Both the position numbers and the translations under genes were made by a program. The notes beneath the pieces are model-generated. The model saw only the letters and a program-made list of their open reading frames with translations. It was not told where the DNA came from and ran no database searches. Shown piece after piece: positions 22,675-33,889 of a stretch of 64,000 bases of DNA. How positions within the stretch are numbered: the first letter of the stretch is position 1; the number at the start of each line of letters is the position of its first letter. Where the stretch lies: assembly GCA_026120035.1 (NCBI GenBank), contig JALRME010000066.1, forward strand, positions 4,500-68,499, given 5' to 3'. The stretch is from Coleophoma eucalyptorum (lineage: Eukaryota; Ascomycota; Leotiomycetes; Helotiales; Dermateaceae).

Positions 22675-24513
22675 CTAGATTGGGGCATAGAAATTGAACT
22701 TCCTTTCAGGATCGTACTTCTCTTTCAACGTCTGCAGCCGGGCCAGCCTCCAAGCATCATATCCGTACATTTCCTGCAAGGTCTCGTCTCCGTGCGCATA
22801 GTTTACGTATGTGTGTAGCTCAGCACTGCCATCTGCTTCATGCAGAGTCTGACGGAAGCTTTCGCCAAACGCGATAGCCTTGCTATCTAATGTGCTGTTT
22901 ACGGCATAGCTGACGACTGGGGTTCTAACGGATTGTTAGCTGCGAGCGACGAGGCTAACGGCAGGAAGAACAACGTACATCAAGTAGTTATCCGCACGAT
23001 GAGGAAACGCCGTGCTGTCGCTTGGCACGGCTTTTACAGCCTGCGTTCCGTATCCTTCAAACAGAACAGCCGAGTTAATAAAGGTCGGATCAGCCGTGAA
23101 TTCGTTGAAGGAATCGAAGACAGATCTTTGGGCCGCAATGTTGTAGGATTGAATACTGATGGGGAACATCATGTTAACGGCGCCATGTTGCTGGCATACA
23201 GAACTGTCGATAGTTGTCGTGTCGACCACGGCCAATCCGGGATAGTCGGTTATGTTCGTAGTCGTCACTGCGGGCCCGATAGCTAAAAGTGGCGCCGTGA
23301 ACTCGGTTGGAACAGTGTCCCCTTGGTAGAAGATATTAAAGACTATCACTGCCTGTTGATAGTTAATATCAGGTCTCATGTACTCAGTTACAACTTACGT
23401 TGTCGGCGTCGATGGGTGGAATGCGTGCGAAAACGTTCTTGTTGAAAAACCCAACAGGCAAGCTCTTCGTCCCATTAGAAGTCCAAGTATTAAGCTGAGC
23501 GAACAGCGCTTCCACTTTGTCATGTGTGAATATATAGTGTGCATAAGCCCAATTCGTGGATGGGACATCGTATATTCGACTCGTGACCTCAGTGACGATT
23601 CCAAAATTGTGACCTGCTCCCTGCAGAGCCCAAAAGAGATCTTTCGATGATATTAGTACGACACGGCTAGGAAAGAAGTATTTTTTAACGGCATAATATT
23701 CGAAATCGAGCGCCCACTCTCAAAATATAGATGTTAAGACGCACCTGAATTCTCCGTGGCGGAGACTGAAATCGCGTCTCCACTTGCAAGTACCACGCGA
23801 GCTGAAATAAGGTTATCAGAGATAAGACCATAGAAGCCTTGGAGATATCCATGACCGCCGCCTAGGAGAGGTCCTACTAAGCTGACACATTCGCAGGCTC
23901 CAGTAACTAGATAATGTCAGTCTCAGAAATTGTAGGTGGAGAATACTTTTTCCGCAGTTGATATTGAGATTGAGTTCACTTACCAGTCTGCTTCCCTGCT
24001 GCCCATAAAGCGTCCCGGACTTCAATCCCAAGAATACCGCCACCAAACGTAGCACTGAGACCATCTGCAGCAATTGTAGTCGAATTTAATTTCCTCATCC
24101 AGATATTGATTCCTTGCTGCAGGTTTCCCAAGGTCGATATTCCTCCATGTAAGCCAGTCGTAGCTAGGAAAGAAATGTTGTGGCGATTGGCATATCGTAC
24201 CTATTTTGAGATAAGTTAACGCTCAAATCCATCCGAAGACGAAAAGAACACTCACTGTTTCTTGGATGTCGCTCTCGGTATCCACCTCAATAACTACTGC
24301 ATACGTCGGCGGGTCCAGTTCATTATCCCTATCTGTGGCAGCCAGGAACTCCGCTGAGCCTGGAAATACAATTGCTGCATTTGGAGACAAGACTGGGCCA
24401 AGCTCTGCCGTGATGTTGGGATACGCGCAGGAAAGATTTATGAGTAGAAGAAACCCAATAGCCACGGATCGCAAAACGGAGGTAGTAAGGCGAGTCATTC
24501 TATCTAATGGCAT
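22675..24513 (-). CDS. Secreted FAD-linked oxidase, berberine-bridge-enzyme type, 500 aa
   Basis: Six exons join in frame: 24513-24256, 24200-23984, 23906-23745, 23640-23399, 23352-22979 and 22924-22675. A hydrophobic signal peptide (SVAIGFLLLINLSCA) precedes the FAD-binding_4 domain. That domain shows TTGLHGGISTLGNLQQG (His104) and VTGACECVSLVGPLLGGGHG (Cys163/165), placed like the His and Cys that bind FAD bicovalently in this family. Further features are DLFWALQGAGHNFGIVTE and the C-terminal BBE motif YDPERKFNFYAP. Such enzymes oxidise alcohols, sugars or alkaloid-like substrates with O2, and many sit in secondary-metabolite clusters. No cluster partner is obvious next to it. The inner Met at 24498 is an alternative start that gives a cleaner signal peptide. 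Confidence 0.92.
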
Positions 24514-25420
24514 GGCACAATTAAAAACAAAAAGTCGAGGCCAAGTTTGTGGGAAGGTTTAAGGTACCAAGTCCCCCACTTTTCATCTACATGCAAAGCA
24601 TTCCAAAGTGGGTGTCAATCTTGATAAATCATCTGCCAGTTCTGTACCCTGGCGATGGTACCCTGCATTTTGTGATCAATATTCAAGGGGTTGGGATAAA
24701 GCAATGCCGAAAACAACACCCGCATTTTGAACTGGGGTTGAAATATACCAGGATTAGAAGTGTCGTGGATGGCGGTGAGTAAATCACTAACCACATCCTA
24801 TCTTAATCACTTTGGCTATTATATATTCTTACGGTTGCAGTTGAGATGCCTATAATACACCTAGGAAAATAAAAACTACCAGGTTTACCTGGAACCCTCC
24901 TCACAAAAAGCCTTGGAACCCACCAAGGCTTTCAAGGTATGTACCTACGGAACTACTAAGGGAGCCTTTTTTGGTAAGCTGGGCTCTAAGGTCCCAAGTG
25001 CCTGTAAGTTCGACGTTGGATTACAACTGGGTAATATGTCGAATTACATCAGAACTATAGCCAAGGTCGCACCAGTCTTCATGCTATTCCTAAGTAGAGC
25101 ATCAATATATGTGTATATGCTTGTTTCATAAGCCTAAGAGCATTTCGGTAGCAATTAAAACAACTAGACTCACCAAGTTACCACTATAGTACTTAAACTT
25201 AGAGGTACTGTTTCCTAAAGTGGTGCGACTTGTGTTAATTACCTGCGCTAGGCGGTGCCATTGTCCATTGTGGCGTGCTTCATGGATGAATCATAAAGCT
25301 TCAAAATCTTGACAACTTCTCCCTTTCCATTTGCTCGTTCATACGAAATTTTATCTTGTATCTTCTCATAATCTTTGGCTGTCCTCCCTGGAAGTTTTCT
25401 CCGAATTAGCAAAAGTCTAC
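24514..25420. other. No gene recognised
   Basis: Upstream region of the FAD oxidase followed by AT-rich spacer. No conserved coding signal. Confidence 0.5.
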
Positions 25421-26839
25421 TTAAATGGAGCAAGTTTGATCTAACCCTAACCCTGCATGACTTGTTCCCATTGGCCAGAACGTTTTTGTATCTCTGTGAT
25501 GGGCTCCGGTCGTCTCAAGACTCAGAAGTGCCTCAGCCAGTGGTGTCAGACCCTCATCAGTCTTTCTGTCAAGGTCAGCTCCACAATCCAGTAGAAACTT
25601 GGTACACAGAGGGAGTCCCAGTGAGGCAGCAATGTGGAGAGGTGATCTTCCCGCCCCTAATAGAAGTTGTTAAAATCAATGTCTTGATTCAGCATGAGGA
25701 AAGGGTATGATTTCTAATCCCACTTACTACTAATCAATACTTTCAAGTCTTTTTCTGTCCAAACATCATCGTGAATTGGCACGCGAGGTTCGATTCTATT
25801 CGATTCTATTAACAAATTTTGCCCGTCTCTGTGGACTGAGAGGATCGAGAAGTATACGAAGCCGTTCGCAGATGTTTCCATCACCCTCGCTGTAAACTTG
25901 TGTTGGTCGGGGATATGTGGTGGTAAAGTTTGAGACAAATATATTGAGCAATATAGAGACCTCTTTCGAGGCCACATCATCTACTGGAGGGGAATGATCT
26001 ACGAGTGCCTGTAAAGTATGCATGTCTACAATGCCATATGTGACAAAATAAGTCAAGCATGTCCAACCTCGAGCCTCTTTCCAGGTCAAACAGTTGGGCT
26101 CATGCTCTAGAATGACCTTCAGAATCTTGATGTTGGCGTCGGCGGGCTTCCCACTCTTGAAAATCATATCGTCATAATTCGGTGGGATGAAAATGACACA
26201 AGGATCGAAATCCTCAAATTCAGGGTCCACCCCAAGTTCGAGAGGAGAATATATGAAATCATGTACCGGAGTCCGCAGCGGCTCCATGCCTATCGCACCC
26301 CAAGTCGACCATAGCTCTTTCTTTCCAACGGGAGTGCGGAGTTGTGCCCCAAGTGTCAAGAGCAATTCGATTATTCTGATATTCCCCATCTTCATAGCTA
26401 TGTGTAAGCTTGTTTGGTAGGCGACATCTGGAAGATTTATGTCTGCGCCGTGATTGACCAAGATTTTTACCGCCGTCGTCATCCCGGAAAAGACTGCCCA
26501 GTGCAATAGACTACCGCTGGGCCAGGCAAAAGGAAAGTGAAATGACTCCAGCGCGGAGACAAGATTGGGAGTATTAGCATATAGCCCACCGCGTTCGAGC
26601 AGTGCGCATGCCTCTTCCATATGTGGTTCTGGAAAAACAAAGAGCCAGTGCAAAGCAGAAACACCCGATACAGTATTGACAAGACTTGCGTTAGCCCCTG
26701 CATCAATAAGTCCTCTCAGAGACCCGATGTGTCCTGCCATGCAGCACTTTATGACAGCCGTGTCGCCCCACGTATCCTTAACATCAATGGTCTCCTTTAG
26801 ATCAAGCAGACAGGTCATATAATACCTGCATATCTGCAT
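25421..26839 (-). pseudogene. Ankyrin-repeat gene frameshifted by a 10-bp duplication
   Basis: The minus strand encodes ankyrin units: DTAVIKCCMAGHIGSLRGLI, SLLHWAVFSGMTTAVKILVNH, TSLHIAMKMGNIRIIELLL and, after an intron (25727-25657), SPLHIAASLGLPLCTKFLL. The frame from 26839 ends at a TAG within a perfect 10-bp tandem duplication (25791-25800 = 25801-25810). Counting the duplication once, the frame runs on through RVPIHDDVWTEKDLKVLI to the splice donor and stops at 25421, so the duplication alone breaks the gene. As it stands the product ends after about 347 residues. No catalytic domain is seen; ankyrin repeats bind proteins. The Met at 26839 is the first available, and an upstream exon cannot be excluded. 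Confidence 0.75.
25791..25810. repeat. Perfect 10-bp tandem duplication
   Basis: CGATTCTATT occurs twice in direct succession. The insertion length is not a multiple of three, so it shifts the frame of the ankyrin gene on the minus strand. Confidence 0.95.
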
Positions 26840-26965
26840 TTGCTTCCTAGGGGGTTCGTTCCAGGAGCTCTAAAGCCATGTGATGGATTAGATGGCCCGT
26901 TAAAGCCCCTCATCAATCGTTCATTACTGTGCTCGAATAGCATCCTCAACTTTTCAATCTAGATA
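26840..26965. promoter_or_regulatory. Short divergent intergenic region
   Basis: About 126 bp separate the first Met of the minus-strand ankyrin gene from the proposed start of the plus-strand DUF6594 gene. If both starts are right, the two share a bidirectional promoter. No TATA box is evident. Confidence 0.35.
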
Positions 26966-28105
26966 ATGCAAGCATCAGGCAGTGTCAATAATACAGTTGA
27001 TGTCATGAAAACGGACAGCCTCAGCTTGCGAGCCAGAGTATGCAGTACCATTGCTCCCAGAGACTGGCTGATTGGTGACTCCGCATAGTTGAGAGGTATC
27101 CTCGTGGGTACCCGCGGTTGGCAGCATTTCAAAGCAGTGATCCGTCCTTCACAATTTTTCGTCGTTTTGAACGACTCTATACGCGGACCCTACTCTTAGC
27201 ACAGGACGAGCTATGTAGTCTTGAGCAGAAACTTGACGAGCTCGACTTTGCCGAGAGTACCCAATTGTACCTAAGCTCGAGAACATATGACGGGAATGAG
27301 AGCAGAAAACAAACCCTGGCAGATATCTGCGTCAAACTTCGGCAATATGGTTTGATACCGTTCTTCTTCTTAGTTCCTGACTTGAAAAGTTTGGTTTGCT
27401 GAGCCTGTGATCGCAGATGAAGATATCCATCGATTCTTTCGTCAGGCTGCATATGCTGTCCCAAGTCTATGTCAGATTCACAGTGTAACCGGATGGATGG
27501 AATTTGTAAAGCCCCTGATAGAACAAGAGACGCGCTTTTTGAGCTCCCAAGATTTCGTTGGGCCAGTTCTTGATGTCGAAGCAGGCCATATGGAGGAAGC
27601 CCTGGAAAAGCTTGTACGTAAACTTGGACTCGGTGATAGCGTATAGTGCCCAGAAATGCGGCACGCCTATAAATACTAACTCTTAACAGTTTTTGAAAAC
27701 TGACTTAAACCAACACCAAATATATAGAGGCTCGTATTCAAGTATTGATGTTGTGACATAGCGAGAACGTCAGCAATCTTCTGATCCAGATCTTCACTAC
27801 TTTTCAGCAAAACGTCGACAATTAGTGGTTCGACTCCTCATTGCCATGTTTTCATCAAGCCTTATGCTGCTCCCGACTGTCTTACTGTTTATTGTCCCAG
27901 TCCAAAGGGTTCGACTCGCACTCATAGCGGTTTTTACGCTGTTATTCGGATTCGTGGTAGCAGTGCTCACGAATGCGAAAAGGCACGAAATATTTGCCGC
28001 CACTGCAGCGTAATAAACGATTCCTCGCTCCAGTTCCTGGGAGCTGTGCTGACTTTGCCTAGATTTTCGGCTGTATTAGTCGTCTTTGTGAGCAGCATAC
28101 TATGA
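26966..28105 (+). CDS. DUF6594 family membrane protein, second copy, about 284 aa
   Basis: A five-exon model stays open: 26966-27044, 27089-27349, 27417-27640, 27762-28009 and 28063-28105. The first exon is the least certain (44-nt intron). The family core is ERYPRGYPRLAAF, then FRRFERLYTRTLLLAQDELC, and later SDPDLHYFSAKRRQLVVRLL. Three membrane helices close the protein (LMLLPTVLLFIVPV, LALIAVFTLLFGFVVAVL, AFSAVLVVFV). The last intron interrupts ATAA|FSAVLVVFV in phase 2, exactly as in the 17847 gene. The domain is shorter than in that paralogue because the middle part is reduced. Function is unknown. One internal intron (27641-27761) removes a TAG; if it is not spliced, the gene is broken. 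Confidence 0.72.
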
Positions 28106-29175
28106 TATTGTTTGGTTGGGGAATTCATTCTAGCAGGCTCCGAGATTTCATTCTGTTTCTGATGGATCTTATTAAATCATCATGGTCCTATGAAAATTAT
28201 CTGTTGTGTAATTGCTGAGGTAATTAGTATCAAGGTATACATAAACGTATTGACTTCTAAGCCAACTTATGAGAGTCGTCCAAACTTGCTGCCATTTTAA
28301 ATAAAACAAAACTCAAGAATTTATATTTAGCTGGAGTAACGTAGAATTTCATACTGGGCAAAGCGGGGAGGTGGGGGGAGGAGGGAGGGAGGAGAGAAAG
28401 CAATGCTATTGAGTATATCTTTTGTGATTATAGCAAGGGTTTGAATGGATTGGACTAGACAAAAATTGAGTTTGGGGGGGGGGGAGCGGCTTATATGGCA
28501 TGGCGGCGGCCTACGGCAGTTCTACCGAAATATGGGCTTGCAGAACTTGAAAGAAGCGAGAATAATAAGGAATATTGAGCGGTCGCATTAGGGCAGGCTT
28601 ACTTATATTCAGTGCCTTGTAAATTATCTCATGGTTCATGCATGCCTGTCAACTAGCTGATGTTAATTCAGACAGGAGCACCGCTGTCGCATGAGTCGTG
28701 GCAGTGAGTCCGAGCCCAGCTGCGAAATCGCTGTCCAGGAGAAACTAGCCGCGATGCCAAGGGGATTTGCAGGCGCCGTCTCGAGACCATGGGAGAGCCA
28801 TTGGGATGCCGCTACACTTCTTAGCTGCAAGTTCCTGCACTATTTAGTACTAATGCAGGTGCTACCTTCATGCCTCCAGGCTCTTACCCTCACCATCATT
28901 TAAGTATACCCACTTTCTATACTCAATTTTGACATTCATCGTTTATAAGTGTCTAGTCCCATTTGATTTTTAGAGAGCTAGGGCAGAAGCCGAATTGCTT
29001 CACCCACATTACTCAACGTGTATGCGATTTAGTTCGCGCTATACACGGGTGGGCGTACCTGTACCTGAGCTAAAATGCCCTTAGTACTGTATAGGGGTTC
29101 GTCTGAAATATAAGATGATGGCTATAAACTGTTCAACGCAGCACATACCAACTCAGCTGTAGCGCACAGTTTGCT
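28106..29175. other. Gene-free spacer with two G-rich tracts
   Basis: G/A-rich runs lie at about 28362-28400 and 28470-28487 on the plus strand. No coding frame is supported. The last 60 bp contain a TATA-like CTATAAAC at 29122-29129, about 50 bp before the receptor start. Confidence 0.45.
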
Positions 29176-30998
29176 ATGAAATCGCTTTTTTTCGTGCTGG
29201 TTGCCTTGGTTGCAGGATTTGTGGCCGGGCAGTCTACAGTGGAACTGTTAGAAGGACTACCCGCATGCGCTGTGAGTCTCTTAGCTGAAAGAAGTGACAA
29301 AATGCGAGTTTTGGAGCTGACCAAACTATTTCAGCAAGCATGTACGCTCGATATCATCGCCAGCTCGCATTGCAATATCAGTACGGTCCCTTCATTGGCC
29401 GCATGCTTGTGTCCGAACATCACCGCCCAACGCGCGATCTCCGCCTGCACGCAGAAGCACTGTATATTCTCCCAGCAAATCGGTATGGATTGGTAGTATC
29501 CTCCACCATGGATATAGCAGCTGGACTGATCACCCCTCTTAGTTGTTGTCAAAAGTAGCAAGGTGCTATGTGCTGGCTACCCTGAACCTTCACGTTCCAA
29601 GGAGATGCAAACCGCGGCCATTGCTCTCCTTTCTGTCATGATACCCTTTATTATACTGAGATTATGCTCCCGCTGGGTTATGGGAAGGGGATTATGGTGG
29701 GATGATTGGATCTTGGGCATTGCAAGTGTAGGCATACCGACCTCAGCATGTTTCCATGGCTCTAAAACACGTCTCTAATGTCTATAGGTCCTCGTTATTG
29801 CAGTATTTTGTATAGAAATCCCCAGTGAGTCTATGACTATGAGATCTCCGAACTGTGGTTTTACTGATGTTGTGCAGTGGCCGCTCTAGGATTTGGGAAA
29901 CATATATGGACGGTGGATGTAAAAAATGTGTCTTCCATACAATTGGTATGTTCTCTATATTCCTGGCAGCTGTATCGCTTTCAAGGCTTTCGAACATCAG
30001 AAACTAACCTGGCTGCAGTTATTTTATATCTCCCAAATCTGTTATGTGCTCGCTCTAGTACTCACCAAGATTTCAATCCTCATACTCTATCTCCGCCTTT
30101 TCCCTCAGCGCCCGTTTCAAATCGCTGCGATAGCTGTGATCGTCTTGATCGCTCTTCATGGAGTGATATTCACGTTCATCGTTGCCTTTCAATGCGATCC
30201 TGTCTCTTCCATCTGGAATGGAAACATCGCCGGAAAATGCCTCAACAAGAATGCCATTGTCTTCGTTGGGGCAGGCTCGAGTATCTTCCAAGATTGCTTG
30301 GTTTTGGCACTACCCATCCCATACGTAAAGTCCCTACAGATGACAACTGGGAAACGTGTCAGCTTGGTTATCATGTTTAGTATTGGATCTTTGTAAGTTT
30401 GAAATACTACCCTTGCTATTATGAGAATTTCAATACCAACTAGTATTTAGTGCATGCGTCACTAGTATTGTGCGTTTGAAATACGTCGTTGCGTTTGGGG
30501 ATTATACTGATGCAACTTGTAAGAGATACCCTTCAGGCTTATGCTTCATTGCAATCCTAACTTATTTCAGGGGACAATGTAGACGTATTCCATTGGTCGT
30601 GCATAGAGATGGCTACATCTGTTATTTGCGTCTGCCTTCCAGCTATACGTATCCTTTTGAGTCGAGCTTTGCCGAGTATCTTCGGCCAGATGGGGAACCA
30701 GACAAATCAGACGAAAAATTCCTATCTAAGTCGTTCATATGACCGAAAAGGGATCCAACGCATAAAAGAAACTCCAGATGTTGATGCTTTATGCCTCGAA
30801 GAACAAAAAAATAGCCCGTGGCAGAGGCCATGGCAGCGGAGCGACGAATCCACGGAAACGGAACTGACTGGTTGGAACTCGCAAAAGAGGGCCTCATTTC
30901 AAGAGGTGAAGGTATGGGGAGGGGAAAGAGGCCAGGGTACAAGGGCTTTGATTTCAAATATCGAGAAAACAACAACGACAAAGTTATCTTCTCTATGA
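29176..30998 (+). CDS. CFEM-domain PTH11-like seven-helix receptor, 467 aa
   Basis: Eight exons join in frame: 29176-29271, 29335-29482, 29543-29727, 29788-29824, 29878-29945, 30019-30392, 30451-30518 and 30571-30998. A signal peptide (MKSLFFVLVALVAGFVAG) leads into a CFEM domain with all eight cysteines (31, 35, 45, 56, 58, 70, 75, 91) at family spacing. Then come the rhodopsin-like membrane helices (AIALLSVMIPFIILRL, WWDDWIL, QICYVLALVLTKISILILYLR, FLFR-type loops, AIAVIVLIALHGVIFTF, SSIFQDCLVLALPIPYV, CIEMATSVICVCLPAIRILL). A long polar cytoplasmic tail closes the protein. PTH11-type receptors sense host surfaces in plant-pathogenic fungi; for this protein that role is inferred from the family. 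Neighbours give no pathway hint. Confidence 0.9.
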
Positions 30999-31793
30999 GA
31001 ATAATAAAGTCAGTAAGTCTTGTGATTTAAATCCTTTGAATGAAATATATATTAGCATAGCACCAATGGAAAAGTTTAAGGTTGGTAAAATTAGAGCGCT
31101 GGTTCCTTTAGCAAACAACATAAAATAAAAGCAGAGGGAAATTAAAATATAGAGTCATTTTGCCGTAATGCCATTTCAGGTCAATCACGAGACCTAGTCA
31201 CATGTCACAACAACCTTATTGATGGAGGTATTTACCTCCATCCCTCACAATCTCTTGCAAACATCGTCTATGAATTCTTTACAAAACATCTATTGAGATA
31301 TCGTCGATCGTACGTTGCAATATACGTAAACCAACACATTTGGAAGCTTAGGGAAATTTATAATAGAATGACGATAAACCCGACAAGAGCAGGATAATGC
31401 TGTTCAAGTGATTTGGCTACTTCGAGTTGGGGATTATTTCCATAGCACCTCAAATACTATTAAGAGCATATTTTCATTTGTAAACATAGTATCGTATATT
31501 AAACCCGTTAACGGTTCATAATTTTTGACTATATATTTAGAGTTTACCCCTCCTTCAGAGATGGCCGCTTTCAGAGAATGCGTTGATACCACAAAATTGG
31601 AACACGAACCTATTAATCAGCGTCATCAACCTCAAGTTTTGGTTACTTCAACCTCTTAGACCTTTCCGCAAGGCCACGAGAAACCCAGAAATTATATCCC
31701 CATCCTTGCTCACCATAGACTTCTGAAGGTAGCTACATTGTACACTGAAATGGATGATCATAGCTTGAAGGTATTTGACTAAAGAACATCAAA
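30999..31793. other. No gene recognised
   Basis: AT-rich spacer, probably containing the upstream region of the hydrolase gene. Confidence 0.5.
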
Positions 31794-33182
31794 ATGGAGA
31801 TGAAAAGGACGGAAAAACTGCTGGACGCTCCTGAAGATGGACGGAAAGATACACAACAGCTACACCTAGACAACAAAACGATTTTGAAGAGACAAATGCT
31901 TAACGACAAGAAATACAAGGAGGAGATAATCTCACAATCCATGGAATTTCCCTTCCTTCGCCATCGGTCTTTTAGCTCCCCATTGCCGGTCGTTCATCGA
32001 GAAGATTGGGGTACGGATGAGAAGGTTCAGTTAAGAGGAAACTCGATAGAGGGATTTCAAGTACCAAGTTCAACGTTGCCAAGCGATATTCCTGATAAAG
32101 GGCAGAGCATGGCCATATTGTCGAGGGCAATATCCTGGCCGGACGAAAAATTGTCTAAGCAATATCGTCGAAGTACTCAGTCCGTCAATCTTGATACTAA
32201 GGAATCTGCGGTACTTTTAGACGCCATAAACAACAGGATATCCTACCCAAAACCGACCATAGTCCTCGTATCAAACTCCTTCTCTAGTCGGGTTATGTAT
32301 GAAGATTTCTTAACCAAGCTTTCCTCGTACGATTATGAGGTTATTTTTGCGCCACTCAAATCGGCCATATCTCTGGACATTCCCCCAGAACAGCGTCCTC
32401 CGCCCGCAACAATGGAAGATGATGCTTTGAGTATTACTCGAATACTTAGGAAGTTGGCAGATGAAGGAAAAAATATTCTCCTCGCAGCTCATGCTTATGG
32501 CAGCATTCCTGCTACAGAAAGTTGCAGAGGCCTGTCCAAGTTTAGAAGGGCATTGCAGGGCAAGACCGGTGGGGTTGTAGGTTTACTTTACCTGACGGGC
32601 TTCATCCCTACCTTGGGACAGTCCATGGCAGATATTGTGGCATTCATTAAAAGGGGGCAGCCTACTAATACTCTTACTATAGAAGTAAGTTTCGCCCTCA
32701 TTCTTCCTCTTTCTAGGAAGAAATAATATGTTGCAGTTGAAACAAATAAAGACTTACTCCTGTTCGACATATAGAAAGGTGGTTATGTTCGTTTAACACC
32801 AGATATCAGCGCGCCGATCATCTTCTCAGACCAATCAACCGAGCAAGCGCTCCAATTGCTGACCAAGTTGGGTCTACAATCACTGAACAGTTTTGTAGGC
32901 GACGCCACGTTTGAAGCATGGCGGTATTTGCCTGTTAACTACATTTATTGCAAAGGCGACCGATTTAATCCCTTCTCCTGGCAGCAATCAACGGTTGAGA
33001 CGGTTGAACGCGAAAGTGGAAGGAAGGTAAAGCAGTATGAATGTGACCTTGGGCATTTTGCCCCTATCACAGATTGTGATCTGATTGCGGGCATGTTCAA
33101 GGAAGTTGCTGATCAAATCTGGGTTGGAGGAGGACAGATGGGAGAGATGGATGTCGAAGCTGGCAGTATATGCTCTATTTAA
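31794..33182 (+). CDS. Alpha/beta-hydrolase-fold protein lacking the nucleophile serine, 432 aa
   Basis: Exons 31794-32684 and 32775-33182 join in phase 0 (90-nt intron). The first 150 residues are a charged, Ser-rich extension without a known domain. The hydrolase fold follows: KPTIVLVSNSF (where relatives usually have VHG), EVIFAPLKS, NILLAAHAYGS, GVVGLLYLTGFIP, YIYCKGD (acid) and DLGHFAPI (His). Fungal relatives have H-S-Y-G at the nucleophile elbow; here it is H233-A234-Y235-G236, so the catalytic Ser is Ala, and the oxyanion HG is also changed. Without the nucleophile it is unlikely to hydrolyse esters in the usual way. It may have a binding role or be drifting. The reading frame itself is intact. 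Confidence 0.78.
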
Positions 33183-33889
33183 GATATTTCCAAGTACATC
33201 AGACCTCATGATATTTTCGACTCAACATATGAGTTACCAATAGATTATTATGAAGTCTAAGATCATACTTTCATGTAAGCCTACAGATATTCTGAAACCT
33301 TAGATTAGCCGAGTAAGGACTGTCATATAAGGAGACTAACCCGAGAACTTATAGATGTGTATATTGCCCTTTCAACCTCAATTAAGACTCTTTACTCGGA
33401 TAGAGTGACGCAGGCTGCGCCTACGACCTATGAAAAGGGCACGTGTTTCAGGGGTGAAATATAAACCCGGTTCAATCGACTGCCTTATACATGCTGCAAC
33501 GACACCATATCACCAGTGGCACAGGATAATAACAGCTTCATTAGGAATCGGTTGTGACACATGAGGCGACTGCTGAATTAGTCTGGATTCTGGCATTGTA
33601 AACCAGTAACGCGTCGCGAATGCCCCTTGTGTGTATCGCCCCAGCCATTTCAGGATCGCACCGCCACTTATACATAATAGTGAGACATGCATCTTGGAAC
33701 GTCAAAGGGGCAAAACTACATGTCGAACCCGCATTAAAAGCAGCTCAATATCATCACACACCGCATCAAGAAGGCTGTTCATCTCATCCCATCATCTCGT
33801 GGCCCCGAAAACCTTCTTTGCGGCAATTGCGTAGGGCTGATGCCCCTCTTGGTCCCTTTAGGTCCGCACCTATCCTTACATCCCTAGCT
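33183..33889. other. Upstream region of the phospholipase-D-like gene
   Basis: The frame of the next gene stays open back to 33620, but its translation upstream of 33890 has no conserved or signal-like content, so I treat it as leader and promoter. Confidence 0.45.

Noticed and set aside
25436..25456. Two CTAACCC units resembling telomeric repeat
   Set aside because: Only two units, lying at the coding end of the ankyrin gene; chance is the simpler explanation.
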